From: Medicago truncatula
Taxonomy: Eukaryota > Streptophyta > Magnoliopsida > Fabales > Fabaceae
Direction: 5' to 3'
Assembly: GCF_003473485.1 (NCBI RefSeq)
Contig: NC_053045.1
Coordinates: 46,852,494 to 46,916,493, forward strand
DNA length: 64,000 bases
In this document: in pieces, positions 45,998-58,339 of the stretch
Numbering within the stretch: the first letter of the stretch is position 1
Layout: every line of letters starts with the position of its first letter
Translations under genes and position numbers: made by a program
Notes under the pieces: model-generated
The model's input: the letters and a program-made list of their open reading frames with translations, nothing else
Told to the model about the DNA's origin: nothing
The model's database searches: none

Positions 45998-46006
45998 TAG
46001 GGTTTA
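45998..46006 (-). promoter_or_regulatory. Telo-box (AAACCCTAA) upstream of the DUF2423-like gene
   Basis: Located in the predicted first leader exon or core promoter, just before the leader intron donor. In plants this motif is enriched near the start sites of ribosomal-protein and ribosome-biogenesis genes. Confidence 0.6.
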
Positions 46007-46106
46007 GCGTCGAAGTGAATGCGAGAACGAAAGAGGCGGATAGCAGAAGGGTTTGTTTATATTGTATTAGTCGAAACCTAAGGGTGTAATTGTCTTTTGT
46101 GATCAA

Positions 46107-47005
46107 AGAATTTTCGTGGGCTTATTAATTTAGTAGATGTGTCAAATTGGGTCTGGATATGTTCACTACCAGTTTTTCTACTACACCCCTCTTTCTATTT
46201 ACTCGTAAACAGTAATCTAAAGTGTACCCTAGGTGGAATAATGTTTGGTCATACTTTACTTTTCTTTCAATGAATCAGAAGATTAACTCCAAATTAAAAA
46301 ATATAAAGTGTACTTTGAGGGTGAAAAAATCAACTATCCTAAAGTTTTGTAGAGTAAAGTATACAACATCAAGGGATGTTTTGTTTCAAGTTTAAGAATC
46401 ATATTCATGTGAATAAATGGTTAGGGAATAATTAAATTCATGTTTGTTTACTACTACTAGATTGAGAAATATTTTTTATTTAAGTTTCAAATATATTTTA
46501 CTTTTTAATGTTACTCCATTTTTAAGTATATGTTATATGTATCGATGTTATTTAGTTTGTAACATGTTATTTCACATAATATAAATATAAACATATAACT
46601 TTGAATCAATAAAAACCGCCTCGCAAAAAAATGAATTCATCCAATCCAAACTGCATTTTTTAAGCTCGTGGAAACAAAACTTTTTCCATGAAAAGTTGTA
46701 ACGCTTGTGTGTATTTAGGGTAATGAAGAGGAAGAGAGAAGATGAATTATTTTAAATTTAGTTTTATACTTTAAAAATAAAATTAAAAACTACTTTTTTC
46801 TTTCAAAAAAGAAATAAAAATTGAAAAGTACATTAAAAAAATTGTTTGGATAATTTAGTTCCGCCAGAGGTAATGCTTGGGTCCCTTTGGGAAATGTGGC
46901 AACAAGATGTCATGGAACAATATGAACCACAATATTCATACTGATACTACTACTACCTTACTAAAAAAAAAAGGGACGCTTGGCCATATCCTGAATTCAG
47001 TGGAA
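46107..47005. other. Intergenic between the divergent DUF2423-like and FKBP13 genes
   Basis: Nearly 0.9 kb of AT-rich DNA serving as the shared upstream region of two divergently transcribed genes. No repeat with clear ends and no coding region is seen. Confidence 0.5.
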
Positions 47006-49169
47006 ATGAGCTCACTGGCACCATATTCTGTTGGGACTTGCCTCACCTCCTTGCAGCCCCAAAAACTTAACCATTTGAATTCACTAACAACAACATGTTC
47101 TGTCCAAGTCCAACAACAACCACCAGTTCTTGTACAAAAGGATAATCAATTGAAAAGAAGAGAAGCAATAGGCCTCTCCTTGAGTTTTGGTCTTCTACAT
47201 TCTTTATTGCAACCAATAATACCCACTGCAACAGCTGCTGAAGCAGTTCCATGTCAATTAACTGTGGCTCCTTCAGGCCTTTCCTATTGTGATAAAGTTG
47301 TTGGCTATGGTCCTCAGGCTGTTAAGGGACAGCTCATTAAGGTAACCATGTCACAGTTTAATACTTTCTTTTTTTTTTTTTTTTTTATAGAAGGCACATA
47401 TATATATTGTAAAAGTAGACTTTATATAACTAATTAAATGAACAACTAACTAACTTTGTAACTAACATTTATATCGAATATTGTTCCCTTTTTCCGGTGT
47501 TTAACTTGACCGTTATGTTAATGTTAGGCACACTATGTGGGGAGATTGGAGAATGGAAAAGTTTTCGACAGCAGCTACAATCGTGGCAAGCCACTTACAT
47601 TTCGCGTTGGTGTTGGAGAGGTATCATGATTATATCCATAGTTTTAAATTGCTGTTAGCGAGAAAATGTGGCCTTGCACACAGCTCAAAATCCTTTATAT
47701 TGCAGATGCATTAGGCATTAGCCATTTGTTACCGCAATTTAAAACCATGATTCTATCAATAATAAGCTCTGCAATTAAGAAAAAAAGTAAAGCTCTTATG
47801 AGATATTGATTGGTGAAATCAGAAAATTGTTGAATTTCTACCTTAAAGTATATTTTCTACCTTCTATAAGTTGTTACTTGTTACAAAGTTCACTGATATA
47901 TATGCCATGCTCATTGTTAACAAATTATTCATGAATCATATAGGTTATCAAAGGATGGGATGTAGGCATTTTAGGAGATGATGGAATTCCTCCTATGCTT
48001 ACAGGTACTTGTTTTTTCAGTCACTGTAAATTCTATTTTGTTTTATGGATCATGACATGTTGAAGTGACATTTTTTACCCTTTTCTTATGTTAGGAGGTA
48101 AACGTACATTGAAGCTTCCTCCAGAATTTGGATATGGCTCAAGAGGAGCTGGTTGTAAAGGAGGCAAGTACTCTTTTTCTTCTTCTAAACAATACCTTTT
48201 AATTTGCCATCATTATAAAATAATTGTCCATGTAAAGATCAAATTCCATAACTTTGGTTATTTTGCACTTTGTTGAAGTGGTTCTTATAAGGATCATGTT
48301 GGCCTTTTGTCTTCGGTTGGTGCTCATAGGCCACTCTAGGATGAAGTAACGGTTACTTGGTTTATGATTTGCTTATTCTTCAATATAAAAAACTTGATAG
48401 GGATGCTTGCAGAACTGATTAAATTTGTTGTTGCATAAGGATGAAGAGTAGGAAGTGGCAGAATAAGAAAGAAAATTGGAAGTTCATTATGAGGAAAATG
48501 AATAATTTTTAGGGAGAAAGACACTTGAACTATTGATTCTAATGATAACTTAGTCTAAACAGCTAGTAGCTACTTGACATGACATATCTCTTTAAACCTG
48601 GATGTACTTGTTAAGTATTACAGAAGATATTTCTTGATTATAATAGAGAAATTGGAATCCTTCAATTAAGTTCTTAAAGAAAGGATATATGTGCAAAAAC
48701 TATGCCGTGGCATACATTGCACATCTTTTGATCATACAGAGCATGTGAGAGTGAGACTGTAAAACATGTTTATAACACAATAGCGAAACATGTGTAGAGC
48801 AAATTCTGTTGAAGAGCTTGTGAACCAAGGAAAGTGTGTTAATGGATCTCGATTAGTACTGTATTGACACCTACACATTTCAACATTAAAGTCGTGTCCC
48901 ACATGACACCTACACATGATTATATTCAATTATGCGATTTTTTTTCAAATTATTGCCAGTTTTGACATATCCATATCAGTGTCCTGTGTTGTGTCAATAA
49001 TTTATAGGATAGAAATAGTAGAGTAATCTGAAGAGTTATACATTGCCTTATTTCTGCATCAATTTTTCCTAGCCAAGGTGAATTTATACCTGGTTTTGAT
49101 GCAGGTTCATGTGTCATTCCTCCTGATGCGGTACTCTTATTCGACGTAGAGTTTGTCAGCAAAGCATGA
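47006..49169 (+). CDS. FKBP13: FKBP-type peptidyl-prolyl isomerase, chloroplast lumen (FKBP13), 5 exons
   Basis: Exons are 47006-47341, 47528-47620, 47944-48004, 48095-48163 and 49105-49169, giving 207 residues with all phases matching. The start at 47006 is chosen over an in-frame upstream ATG because MSSLAPYS begins a normal transit peptide. A twin-arginine motif (KRREAIG), hydrophobic stretch and Ala-rich cleavage site (TATAAEAV) show Tat-dependent import into the thylakoid lumen. The FKBP domain has '[20 protein letters not shown]', '[20 protein letters not shown]' and '[11 protein letters not shown]'. The four Cys in 'VPCQL', 'YCDKV' and 'GCKGGSC' match the two redox-active disulfides known in Arabidopsis FKBP13, where thioredoxin reduction inactivates the enzyme. 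Intron 4 starts with GC instead of GT. Confidence 0.95.
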
Positions 49170-52100
49170 TTTACAACTCCATGGCAGTCGAATTACCTTC
49201 CTTGAACTTCCTTGGAGATCAGAGCCGAGATTACTATTATTTTTCCCCTTTTAATTTACATGTTTGATGGCTGTGAAATTACAATCCAGCTGTGAATTTA
49301 CATTTTTGCTCTAGATCACATTGATAAAGGAACAAAAAGCTGAGAAAATTATAACGTTGAGAAATAAAACTAGTATCATCAACTTCCACATTGGATGACA
49401 TTGGTTATTTGTGCATAAATTAAAGAAATGTGCTAAATCATTGTTGTTAAATCAATTACAAGTTTAATAGATACACTGCCAGTTTAAAAAAGGATTAACA
49501 TTTCCTATGTGTTTATAACTAATAAAATTATAACTAATAAAATCAATTACAAGTATAATATAGGCTCCTGATTCATATCCTCAGTTTTAGATTGTCCTAA
49601 GAAATACATACTTCAATGATCCAATAAGAACAAGCAAATTTCAAAACAAGCACACTATTTTTAATGCAGAATTATATTTTTCATCTTGAGTCAAAAAATA
49701 AACTAGATTTTTATCTCAGTGTCTCTCAAAAAAAAAAAAAAAAAAAAAACGTATGTCTCCATGAGAACTTAGTGACAATCGGTAATTTGTGTCACTGTTT
49801 AATTGATAATTAAGTTATTTTTTTATGGAAAAACAACCAATTTTTAAACATGCAAAGTTCATGATGTTTTGGTAAAAAAAGAAAGAAATGAATGTAACGA
49901 ACTTTTGCTATTAAATTTTAGGTAGTTACAAAAAAATGGATTTTTTTTTACAAAAATTCATTTTTAAACAAATATTATCCATGTATTACCTCAAAATTCA
50001 TGGATGTTTAACAGATACATGCACATATATGAGTTGGACATGAGTATCATCTATATTCAAAGAACCGAATACGAATATCTTGATACTTATTTACATCCCT
50101 ACCTCCACTAAAGAAAATCTATGAAAAAAAAATCATAAAAACCATAATTTTGAAATAAATAAATAAATAGATATTCATATTCCATATTAATTAGATACCA
50201 TAATTTTGTGCACCAAGAACGTTTGAACCACATGATTAGGATTTCTTTATACTTAACTAATGATTTCAAGTCTGATAATACAACGGCGGTAAAACTAAAG
50301 GAAAAAAAAAAATGGCATTCATGTGGTTATGTGTATATTTGGTTACGCGGTGATTAAAATTGATTTTGATTGAATTGATTTTGTAGAATTGAGTTTAGTT
50401 AAAAGTGAGCTTAATAAAAAATGATTTATGTTTGGATACCTTCACAACAAAATGATTTATATAAAATATTTAGTTTGGATAGTTTGAATCATAATTGCTT
50501 TTGGATGGACAAATTATTAAAATGGGTTTTCACATTTATTTATTCATTTGCCTAACATATAACAAATTGACATTTAAGAGTCTCTATTTTATGTTGCCCG
50601 CAATCACCTCCCTGTCACTCTACTTCAATGTACTCGTGCCTTACTCATATGCAGCCACCGTAACATTAATCACACACTCCTCCATCATCTCTTGATGTTT
50701 TATGCACACCACATACAATTACAACTCTGTTTCATCTATGCACAACACAATTGAATTGCAACCAATTTTAATAGCAAATAATCCAATTTTAATTCAAAGC
50801 TGGATCAGAAAAAAAGGTCCAGATAAATTTTAGTTGAGCACCAGCACCGATTTTCGATTATTCATCTTTCTTTCTTTCCATCGTATGTATCAATCATGCC
50901 ACTGTTTCTGAATGAAGTTTAAACACCTTCAGAAGAAATTGAGATTAACAGTACACTATAATGTTCTCCCAGCAAATTGAAGTTTATCACCCACAATAAA
51001 GGAAACATGCATATATTCAAAAATAATTGATGTTGTGGAATCTATAATGACAATAATTTTTTTTTGACTATCAATATTACTTACATACTTACACATGAAT
51101 AGGAGGCAAGCGGGCAACAAACTGCGCCGCTAGACCTTTTTGGATGACAAAACCAATCCTCGTAAACACAACATTCATGGACCTAGGAGACACAACATTG
51201 TTATGCATAATCCTTTGGACTCTATGTAGAAGGTCAACTGCCTCTGATCCTAGGAAGCCAAAAGTGTCAAAAGCCAATACCATGTTATGGTGAGGAGAAT
51301 CGATTTTGTCCAAATTGAAAAGCTACAAATACTCGCTTCACTTGAAACGCGCTTTCAAAGACAAAAGCACTTCCACCAATTGCATCCCAAACATGCAAAA
51401 CGTGCGGCATATATGGTGAAACGTGCGTTTTGGCTAGTTCACCGGAAAACCAAACAGGGATTATATGTGGTTTGATGAATTAACATCTACGATTGTACGT
51501 CAGAAAGGTTTATCTTACGATTGAACATGTAGATCCAATCATTCAATCATATTCTTTTTTTTATATTTAGTTATTTAAAATAAATGATAAATTTTAATTT
51601 AATTTTACCCAAGGATATGGTATCTAACAAAACTCACCAAAAGATTTTCCATTATTTTATTGTCTATCACTGAAGATCTTTTGAGTGTAGTAGACTGATA
51701 TGATCAACCAAAGTATTCTTATTTGCTTCCTAAATGAAACCAAGCCATGCCAAACCCATCCACGTCCTTTTCTTGAAAAAAATGCTACGATGCATACTTG
51801 AAAATGACTTAATATATTTGATTTTCGCGAACTAAATTACCATATGACTTTGAAAGGATCAACCCGGATTCATCAAAGTGGTAAGAAAATTGAACTTTTT
51901 AAAATAAATGATTATAAGTTTGATTCTTGACTTTGACGTATAGCGAAAATTCGGTCCTATGTGTATTACATGTTATTTATTTCAACAGAAATTAGTCACT
52001 GATCAGGCATGGAAGCTTCGTACTTACGATGCTAACCAAAAAAATATGTTTTTAGAAGGGAGGAACCAACTACAAAATAAAAATTTAAAAAAGAAAAAAG

Positions 52101-53293
52101 GTTCAAATGCAATTTGCAGCTCGTTCAGAGAAGCTAGGCTTTGTTATACTATATACCTAAGTATTAGAAAATAAATATGAACAAAAAGCCATACATGCTA
52201 CGAAACAAAAAATAAAAATATGAAAGCTCAAGGTGTATATGTTACCTCCTAAAAAGAAAAGATCATACTAATAATACCTGTAAAGGCTTAATCTCAAATA
52301 TAGTTCAAATTTTAAACCCTTGCTCTAGAGCTTACACTTGTATAAGCAGATTATATATTCCAAAATAATTTTGACTTATCCATCCAAATAATATCTGCTT
52401 AGCTTTGGATTGGTTTGGAACTCTGGACATAAACAACCCCCAATAATAAGATAAGATTAATTAGCATTTTTAAACATTTATTAGGACAAAAGTACCATTA
52501 TTGAGTAGTCAAAAAGACTCAAACCAGAAAAAGGTAAGGCTTATGGAGCAGGCAAAAGGGTGTCTTGCAACCATATAGTAAATATTATACGCAGCAAAAG
52601 GACATAAGGTTTGGTTACTCAAACCAAAAATAACGTCAAAAAGGATACTATTCAATTTTTTTTTTTTTTTTTGTCCTAGTAACACTCAAACAAATTTCCA
52701 TATTAGCAGAAACAGGACGAGGATTAGTTGGAATTTAATTTAATTAACAGGCTTGCGTGGGAATATATATGATGATGCTACATTGACTTTGTACCATACA
52801 ACACCAAATGAACTTGTTTTAAAAATGGTTATTGAACTGCTCTCTTTCTCATTCAGCTTCAGCTACGACACTGAATAAACCAAACCACTGCTACAACTAT
52901 TCCTCAAACATTATACTATAATAATCTTTGTCATTCATAACATAACATATTTTCAATTCCATTTCATTTTTACTTTTTCTTTTTCAGTCTCAAACTTTGA
53001 CTGCTGTTTCATTAACACACCCTTCTCTATTGTTTTCCTTATATTTCTCATGCTATTCTCCTTCCCTTGTTGACCTTCTCATGCATCAGATAACAACTTA
53101 TCTCCAATGTATGTCACTCCTCGTGCATCCATCCATCTGCTCTGCCTACACATTCCAACTCCCACCTAAGAATCCATCCACTTTCATCGTTAAAAACAAT
53201 TTTCTCGTCAACTTGAAGCAAATGAATCCTTTACTTGGTCAAGTTTGTGAACTGTGAGTGTTTGAAACTTGTAAATTTGAGTCTTAGGTTATA
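49170..53293. other. Intergenic, then leader of the LRR receptor kinase
   Basis: Mostly AT-rich and non-coding. 51089-51313 (minus) encodes 'HHNMVLAFDTFGFLGSEAVD...VARLPPIHV', which looks like a conserved fragment of a repeated plant protein but has no context, so I treat it as a relic. A poly-A stretch lies near 49728-49750. 52850-53293 is probably promoter and leader of the kinase and contains a short upstream frame (53081-53257). Confidence 0.4.
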
Positions 53294-56200
53294 ATGAAGA
53301 TTTCAACACTTCATGTAGTAGTTTTGCTCCTTCTGTGTTTTATTTCAATGCCACTACTAGTCATTGGCCAAGAAAACTTGGACAAAGATACAACTTTGAG
53401 AGTGCTTTTGGAAGTGAAGACATTTTTTCTCCAAGACCCGCAAAATGTTTTGAGTGATTGGTCACAAGACAACACAGATTATTGTAGTTGGAAAGGTGTT
53501 TCATGTGGTTTGAACCCTTTGGTGGATGACTCTGAGCATGTGGTTGGACTCAACCTTTCCGACTCGTCACTCACCGGGTCAATTTCACCTTCACTCGGTC
53601 GTTTGAAAAACTTGCTCCACCTTGATCTCTCCTCCAATTGTCTCACAGGTCCCATTCCAACAAATCTCTCTAACCTTGTCTCATTGGAAACTTTGCTACT
53701 GTTTTCTAACCAACTCAGTGGTTCTGTTCCTGTTGAGTTTGGCTCGCTCACGAGTCTCCGAGTTATGCGGCTTGGAGACAATGCATTAACTGGTATGATT
53801 CCTGCATCTCTTGGGAAACTGGTTAACTTGGTCAGTCTTGGTTTAGCTTCATGTGAACTCACCGGGTCGATTCCACCAGAACTCAGTCAACTCGGTCTCT
53901 TGGAGAATCTTGTTCTGCAAGACAACGGGTTGATGGGTCCAATTCCATCCGAGTTAGGGAACTGCTCAAGCCTCACTGTCTTCACCGCTTCTAACAACAA
54001 GCTCAATGGCTCAATTCCAAGTGAACTAGGTCAGCTCCAGAATCTACAGCTTCTCAACCTTGGCAACAATAGTCTAGCAGGAGAGATTCCGAGTCAACTT
54101 GGTGATATGAGTGAACTCGTATACCTCAATTTCATGGGAAACCAGCTTGAAGGTGCAATTCCACCATCTCTAGCTCAACTAGGTAATCTTCAAAATCTTG
54201 ACTTGTCTATGAACAAGCTAAGTGGAGGAATTCCAGAGGAGTTTGGTAACATGGGTCAGCTTGGTTTCATGGTTCTGTCTGGTAACAACCTTAATAGTGT
54301 CATACCAAGAACAATATGTTCCAATGCAACAAATTTGGAACATTTAATGCTATCAGAAAGTGGTCTTTTTGGTGAGATTCCAGCTGAATTGAGCCAGTGT
54401 CAGTCGTTGAAACAAATCGATTTGTCTAACAATTCACTCAATGGGTCTATACCTCTTGAGCTCTATGGATTGGTGGAGTTAACTGATCTATTGTTAAACA
54501 ACAATAGTTTGGTTGGTTCCATCTCTCCTTTTATAGGGAACTTCAGCAGCTTGCAGACACTTTCTTTGTATCACAACAAATTGCAGGGTGATCTTCCAAG
54601 AGAGATTGGAATGCTTGAAAAGTTGGAAATTTTGTATCTTTATGATAATCAATTATCTGGGGATATACCTATGGAGATTGGTAACTGTTCAAGCTTGCAA
54701 ATGATTGATTTCTTTGGAAACAGTTTCAAGGGGGAAATTCCCATCACTATTGGAAGGCTAAAAGAGTTGAATTTCCTTCACCTCAGGCAGAATGAGCTTG
54801 TGGGTGAGATTCCTGCAACCTTGGGGAACTGTCATAAACTGAATATCTTGGATTTGGCTGATAATCAGCTCTCTGGCGCAATTCCTGCAACCTTGGGATT
54901 CCTTGAGTCATTGCAGCAGCTCATGCTCTACAACAACTCTCTTGAAGGTAACCTTCCTCACCAATTGATAAATGTAGCAAACTTGACCAGGGTGAATCTT
55001 TCAAAGAATAGATTGAATGGCAGTATAGCTGCTTTGTGTAGCTCTAAATCGTTTCTTACTTTCGATGTTACCGATAATGAGTTTGATGGTGAAATTCCGC
55101 CTCAACTAGGAAACTCGCCCACTCTTTATAGGATAAAATTAGGCAACAACAAATTTTCTGGTGAAATTCCGAGGACATTGGGAAAAATCCATGACCTGTC
55201 GGTGTTAGTTCTATCAGGAAATTCACTCACCGGACCAATACCAGCCGAGCTGTCTTTGTGCAATAAACTTGCTTACATTGATTTAAACAGTAATCTTCTT
55301 TATGGACAAATACCATCATGGCTGGGAAAATTACCTCAGTTAGGAGAGCTTAAGCTCTCCTCCAACAATTTTTCCGGACCTCTTCCATTAGGCCTATTCA
55401 AATGTTCCAATTTACTAGTTCTCTCTCTGAATGAAAACTCACTCAATGGAAGCCTCCCAGCTGATATTGGTGATCTTACATATCTTAATGTCCTTCGACT
55501 TGACCGTAATAAGTTCTCTGAACCAATCCCTCCTGAGATAGGTAGGTTGAGCAAGCTTTATGAGCTGCAGCTCTCCAGGAATAGCTTTAATGGTGAGATC
55601 CCAAGTGAGATTGGAAAACTTCAAAATCTACAAATCATTGTAGACCTCAGTTACAATAATCTCTCAGGTGGCATACCATATTCTCTAGGGACTATGTCAA
55701 AATTGGAAACACTTGATCTTTCCCACAATCAACTTACTGGAAAAATCCCTCCACAAGTGGGTGATATGAGCAGCTTGGAAAAGCTTGATCTCTCTTACAA
55801 CAATCTTCAAGGGAAATTGGACAAGAAGTTTTCCCGGTGGCCAGATGACGCATTTGAAGGAAACCTAAATCTTTGTGGAAGCCCTCTTGACCGCTGCGAC
55901 AGTGATGATACTTCTGGCGGTAAGCAGTCACGCCTAAGTGAGTCAACAGTGGTGATAATATCTGTCATTTCAACTTCAGCTGCAATTGCACTATTGATAC
56001 TTTCAGTAAGAATGTTCTGCAAAAACAAGCAAGAATTCTCAAGGGAAGACAGCAAAGTGACTTCTTATGTCTACTCTTCCTCTTCATCACAAGCACAGAG
56101 ACGACCGTTGTTCCAGCTAAGAGCTGCTGGAAAAAGGGATTTCAATTGGGAAGATATCATGGATGCAACGAACAATCTAAATGATGACTTCATGATTGGT

Positions 56201-57197
56201 TCGGGAGGTTCAGGGAAAGTCTACAAAGCTGAATTGGCCAGTGGAGAGACAGTTGCTGTCAAGAAGATTTCATCAAAAGATGACTTTCTGTTAAACAAAA
56301 GTTTCTTAAGAGAAGTTAATACACTGGGGAGAATAAAGCATAGACATTTGGTGAAGCTAATAGGATTCTGTAGCAGTAGAAACAAAGGAGCAAGTTCGAA
56401 TTTATTGATCTATGAGTACATGGAGAATGGAAGTTTATGGGACTGGCTTCACAGGAAACCAAACATCGCGAGCAAAGTAAAGAAGAACCTTGATTGGGAG
56501 ACAAGATTCAAAATTGCTGTGGGTTTAGCTCAAGGAGTGGAGTACCTACATCACGATTGTGCACCAAAGATCATTCACAGAGACATCAAATCCAGCAACA
56601 TATTGCTAGATTCCAAAATGGAGGCACACTTGGGAGATTTTGGACTGGCAAAAGCACTCATTGAAAGTTATGACTCAAATACTGAGTCAAATTCTTGTTT
56701 TGCAGGGTCTTATGGCTACATGGCTCCAGGTATTGATCAAAATGCTGAATTGAATTGATTTGAAATTACTTTTAGTTTAACTTTATCTAATGAAAAAACT
56801 TGTTTAACATTGGTTTTTTCTTGCAGAGCATGCATTCTCCCTGCGGTCAACAGAAAAAAGTGATGTTTTCAGCATGGGAATAGTTCTTATGGAACTTGTT
56901 AGTGGTAAAATGCCAACAAGTGACTTTTTTGGAGCTGACATGGATATGGTGAGATGGATGGAGATGCATATTAATATGCATGGCTCTACCCGTGAGAAAC
57001 TGATAGATCCTGAACTGAAACCTCTTCTACCCAGTGAAGAGTTTGCTGCATTCCAAGTGCTTGAGATAGCCTTGCAATGCACCAAAGCGACACCACAGGA
57101 GAGGCCGTCTTCAAGGAAAATATGTGATCTTCTCCTCCATGTATTCAATAACAGAAGGATGGACTTAGAGAAGATGAAGTTGGATTATCACAAGTAA
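53294..57197 (+). CDS. GSO1: LRR receptor-like kinase, GSO1/GSO2 (GASSHO) type, 2 exons
   Basis: Exons are 53294-56729 and 56827-57197 (junction GCTCCAG|GTATTG...TTGCAG|AG restores MAPEH), giving 1268 residues, close to the roughly 1250 of Arabidopsis GSO1/GSO2. Order: signal peptide (1-25), LRR N-terminal cap with the CSWKGVSC pair (about 63-74), about 30 leucine-rich repeats, a C-terminal Cys cap (NLCGSPLDRC), a membrane segment at about 884-910, then a kinase domain. Kinase motifs: IGSGGSGKVYKAE (about 969), VAVKK, HRDIKSSN (about 1094), DFGLAK (about 1114), PEH. It is an RD kinase with all catalytic residues, so active. Known role of GASSHO receptors: perception of CIF/TWS peptides at the plasma membrane in Casparian strip and embryonic cuticle formation. 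Assignment to GSO1 or GSO2 is not resolved. Confidence 0.93.
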
Positions 57198-58339
57198 ATT
57201 AATATACGAAGGGTTTAAACAAATCCTAATACTATCAGACTCGACGTGATACTTTTTTTTGCTCATTTATTGTTCTTTTTTCACATGTAGATCTGGTGTA
57301 AAGAAACAGTGACTTAATTGCTGTTGTTACGTAAATGTTACAATAGCCGAAATTGACAGCAGTTCACGTTACTTCCATTTTGGATTCTATACTACTTGCT
57401 CCATGTCTTTCAAACATAAGATAATGTGTCATGTTAGTATGTGCCCCTCCCTAGGAGCACATGTCAAGTCAAAGATTCCACAAATATTTATTGAGAAAAA
57501 TTAATGTTTTAACTTTACGATAAATAAATTGACAAAATTTTCACATTAATTTTTAACATTTTGATAAATAAACATGTGCCCTTAATGCACAAGTTATCAT
57601 TTCCCTAGGAATATGAAAAGAAGTTTCGTCCTACAACTATAGGTATTAACTGTTTTAGAGGATGGCAACTTAAATGTAAGATTTATTTTCTTCTAGAAAG
57701 CAATGCAGTTATATTTCAAAATGCACAAAAAACTCATTTTAAAGGGAAGGAAAAACCGTTCATTTTAGGGTAGTGGAAACAAACAGTATTCAACTTGAAA
57801 ATTTTCAATCAATTCTATCACAATTTACCAAGACACATGAGTAAATTTAAGATAGATCATGGTGATAAGATTGATTTTTCTATTTAACAGTTATGAACTC
57901 ATTTATACAAAAATTTAGCTAAAATATTTACATATCAAGAAACACCCCACATATCACATTGCATCCTTATGAAACTAATTTTAGGTTCTAATTAATATTT
58001 TACAAATGTTTGGTCAGCTGTTTCATTCACCAAAATTACCAAACTCATGGCATGCATTGCACACATTGGATACAGAGGTATTGATGTCACAATTATCGTG
58101 ATTATAAACCAAAGAATTTATCAGATTCATTCATAATTTTAATGAAGCCGTAAGTTCATAACAACATCTAACAGTTACACTCTTGCTGAAGCTTGTTGAT
58201 AAAATAGCTTGATTAGCAGGATAAAGCACAACAGCTTTACAAACATAACAACAAGAAACCATAAAACAAAGGTAACACGTACAACGCATTACGTTATTAT
58301 TTTCACCAACTGCTGCAATGCAATCCTTGAAGACATGCA
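57198..58339. other. Intergenic between two convergent genes
   Basis: 3' flanks of the receptor kinase and of the complex I-like gene. A short palindromic word 'atgtgcccctccctaggagc' and a related 'catgtgcccttaatgcac' about 130 bp later suggest a small decayed repeat. Nothing coding; 58131-58339 is probably 3' UTR. Confidence 0.4.

Noticed and set aside
53479-56504. Antisense frames within the receptor kinase
   Set aside because: Shadows of the long real coding frame with no independent evidence.
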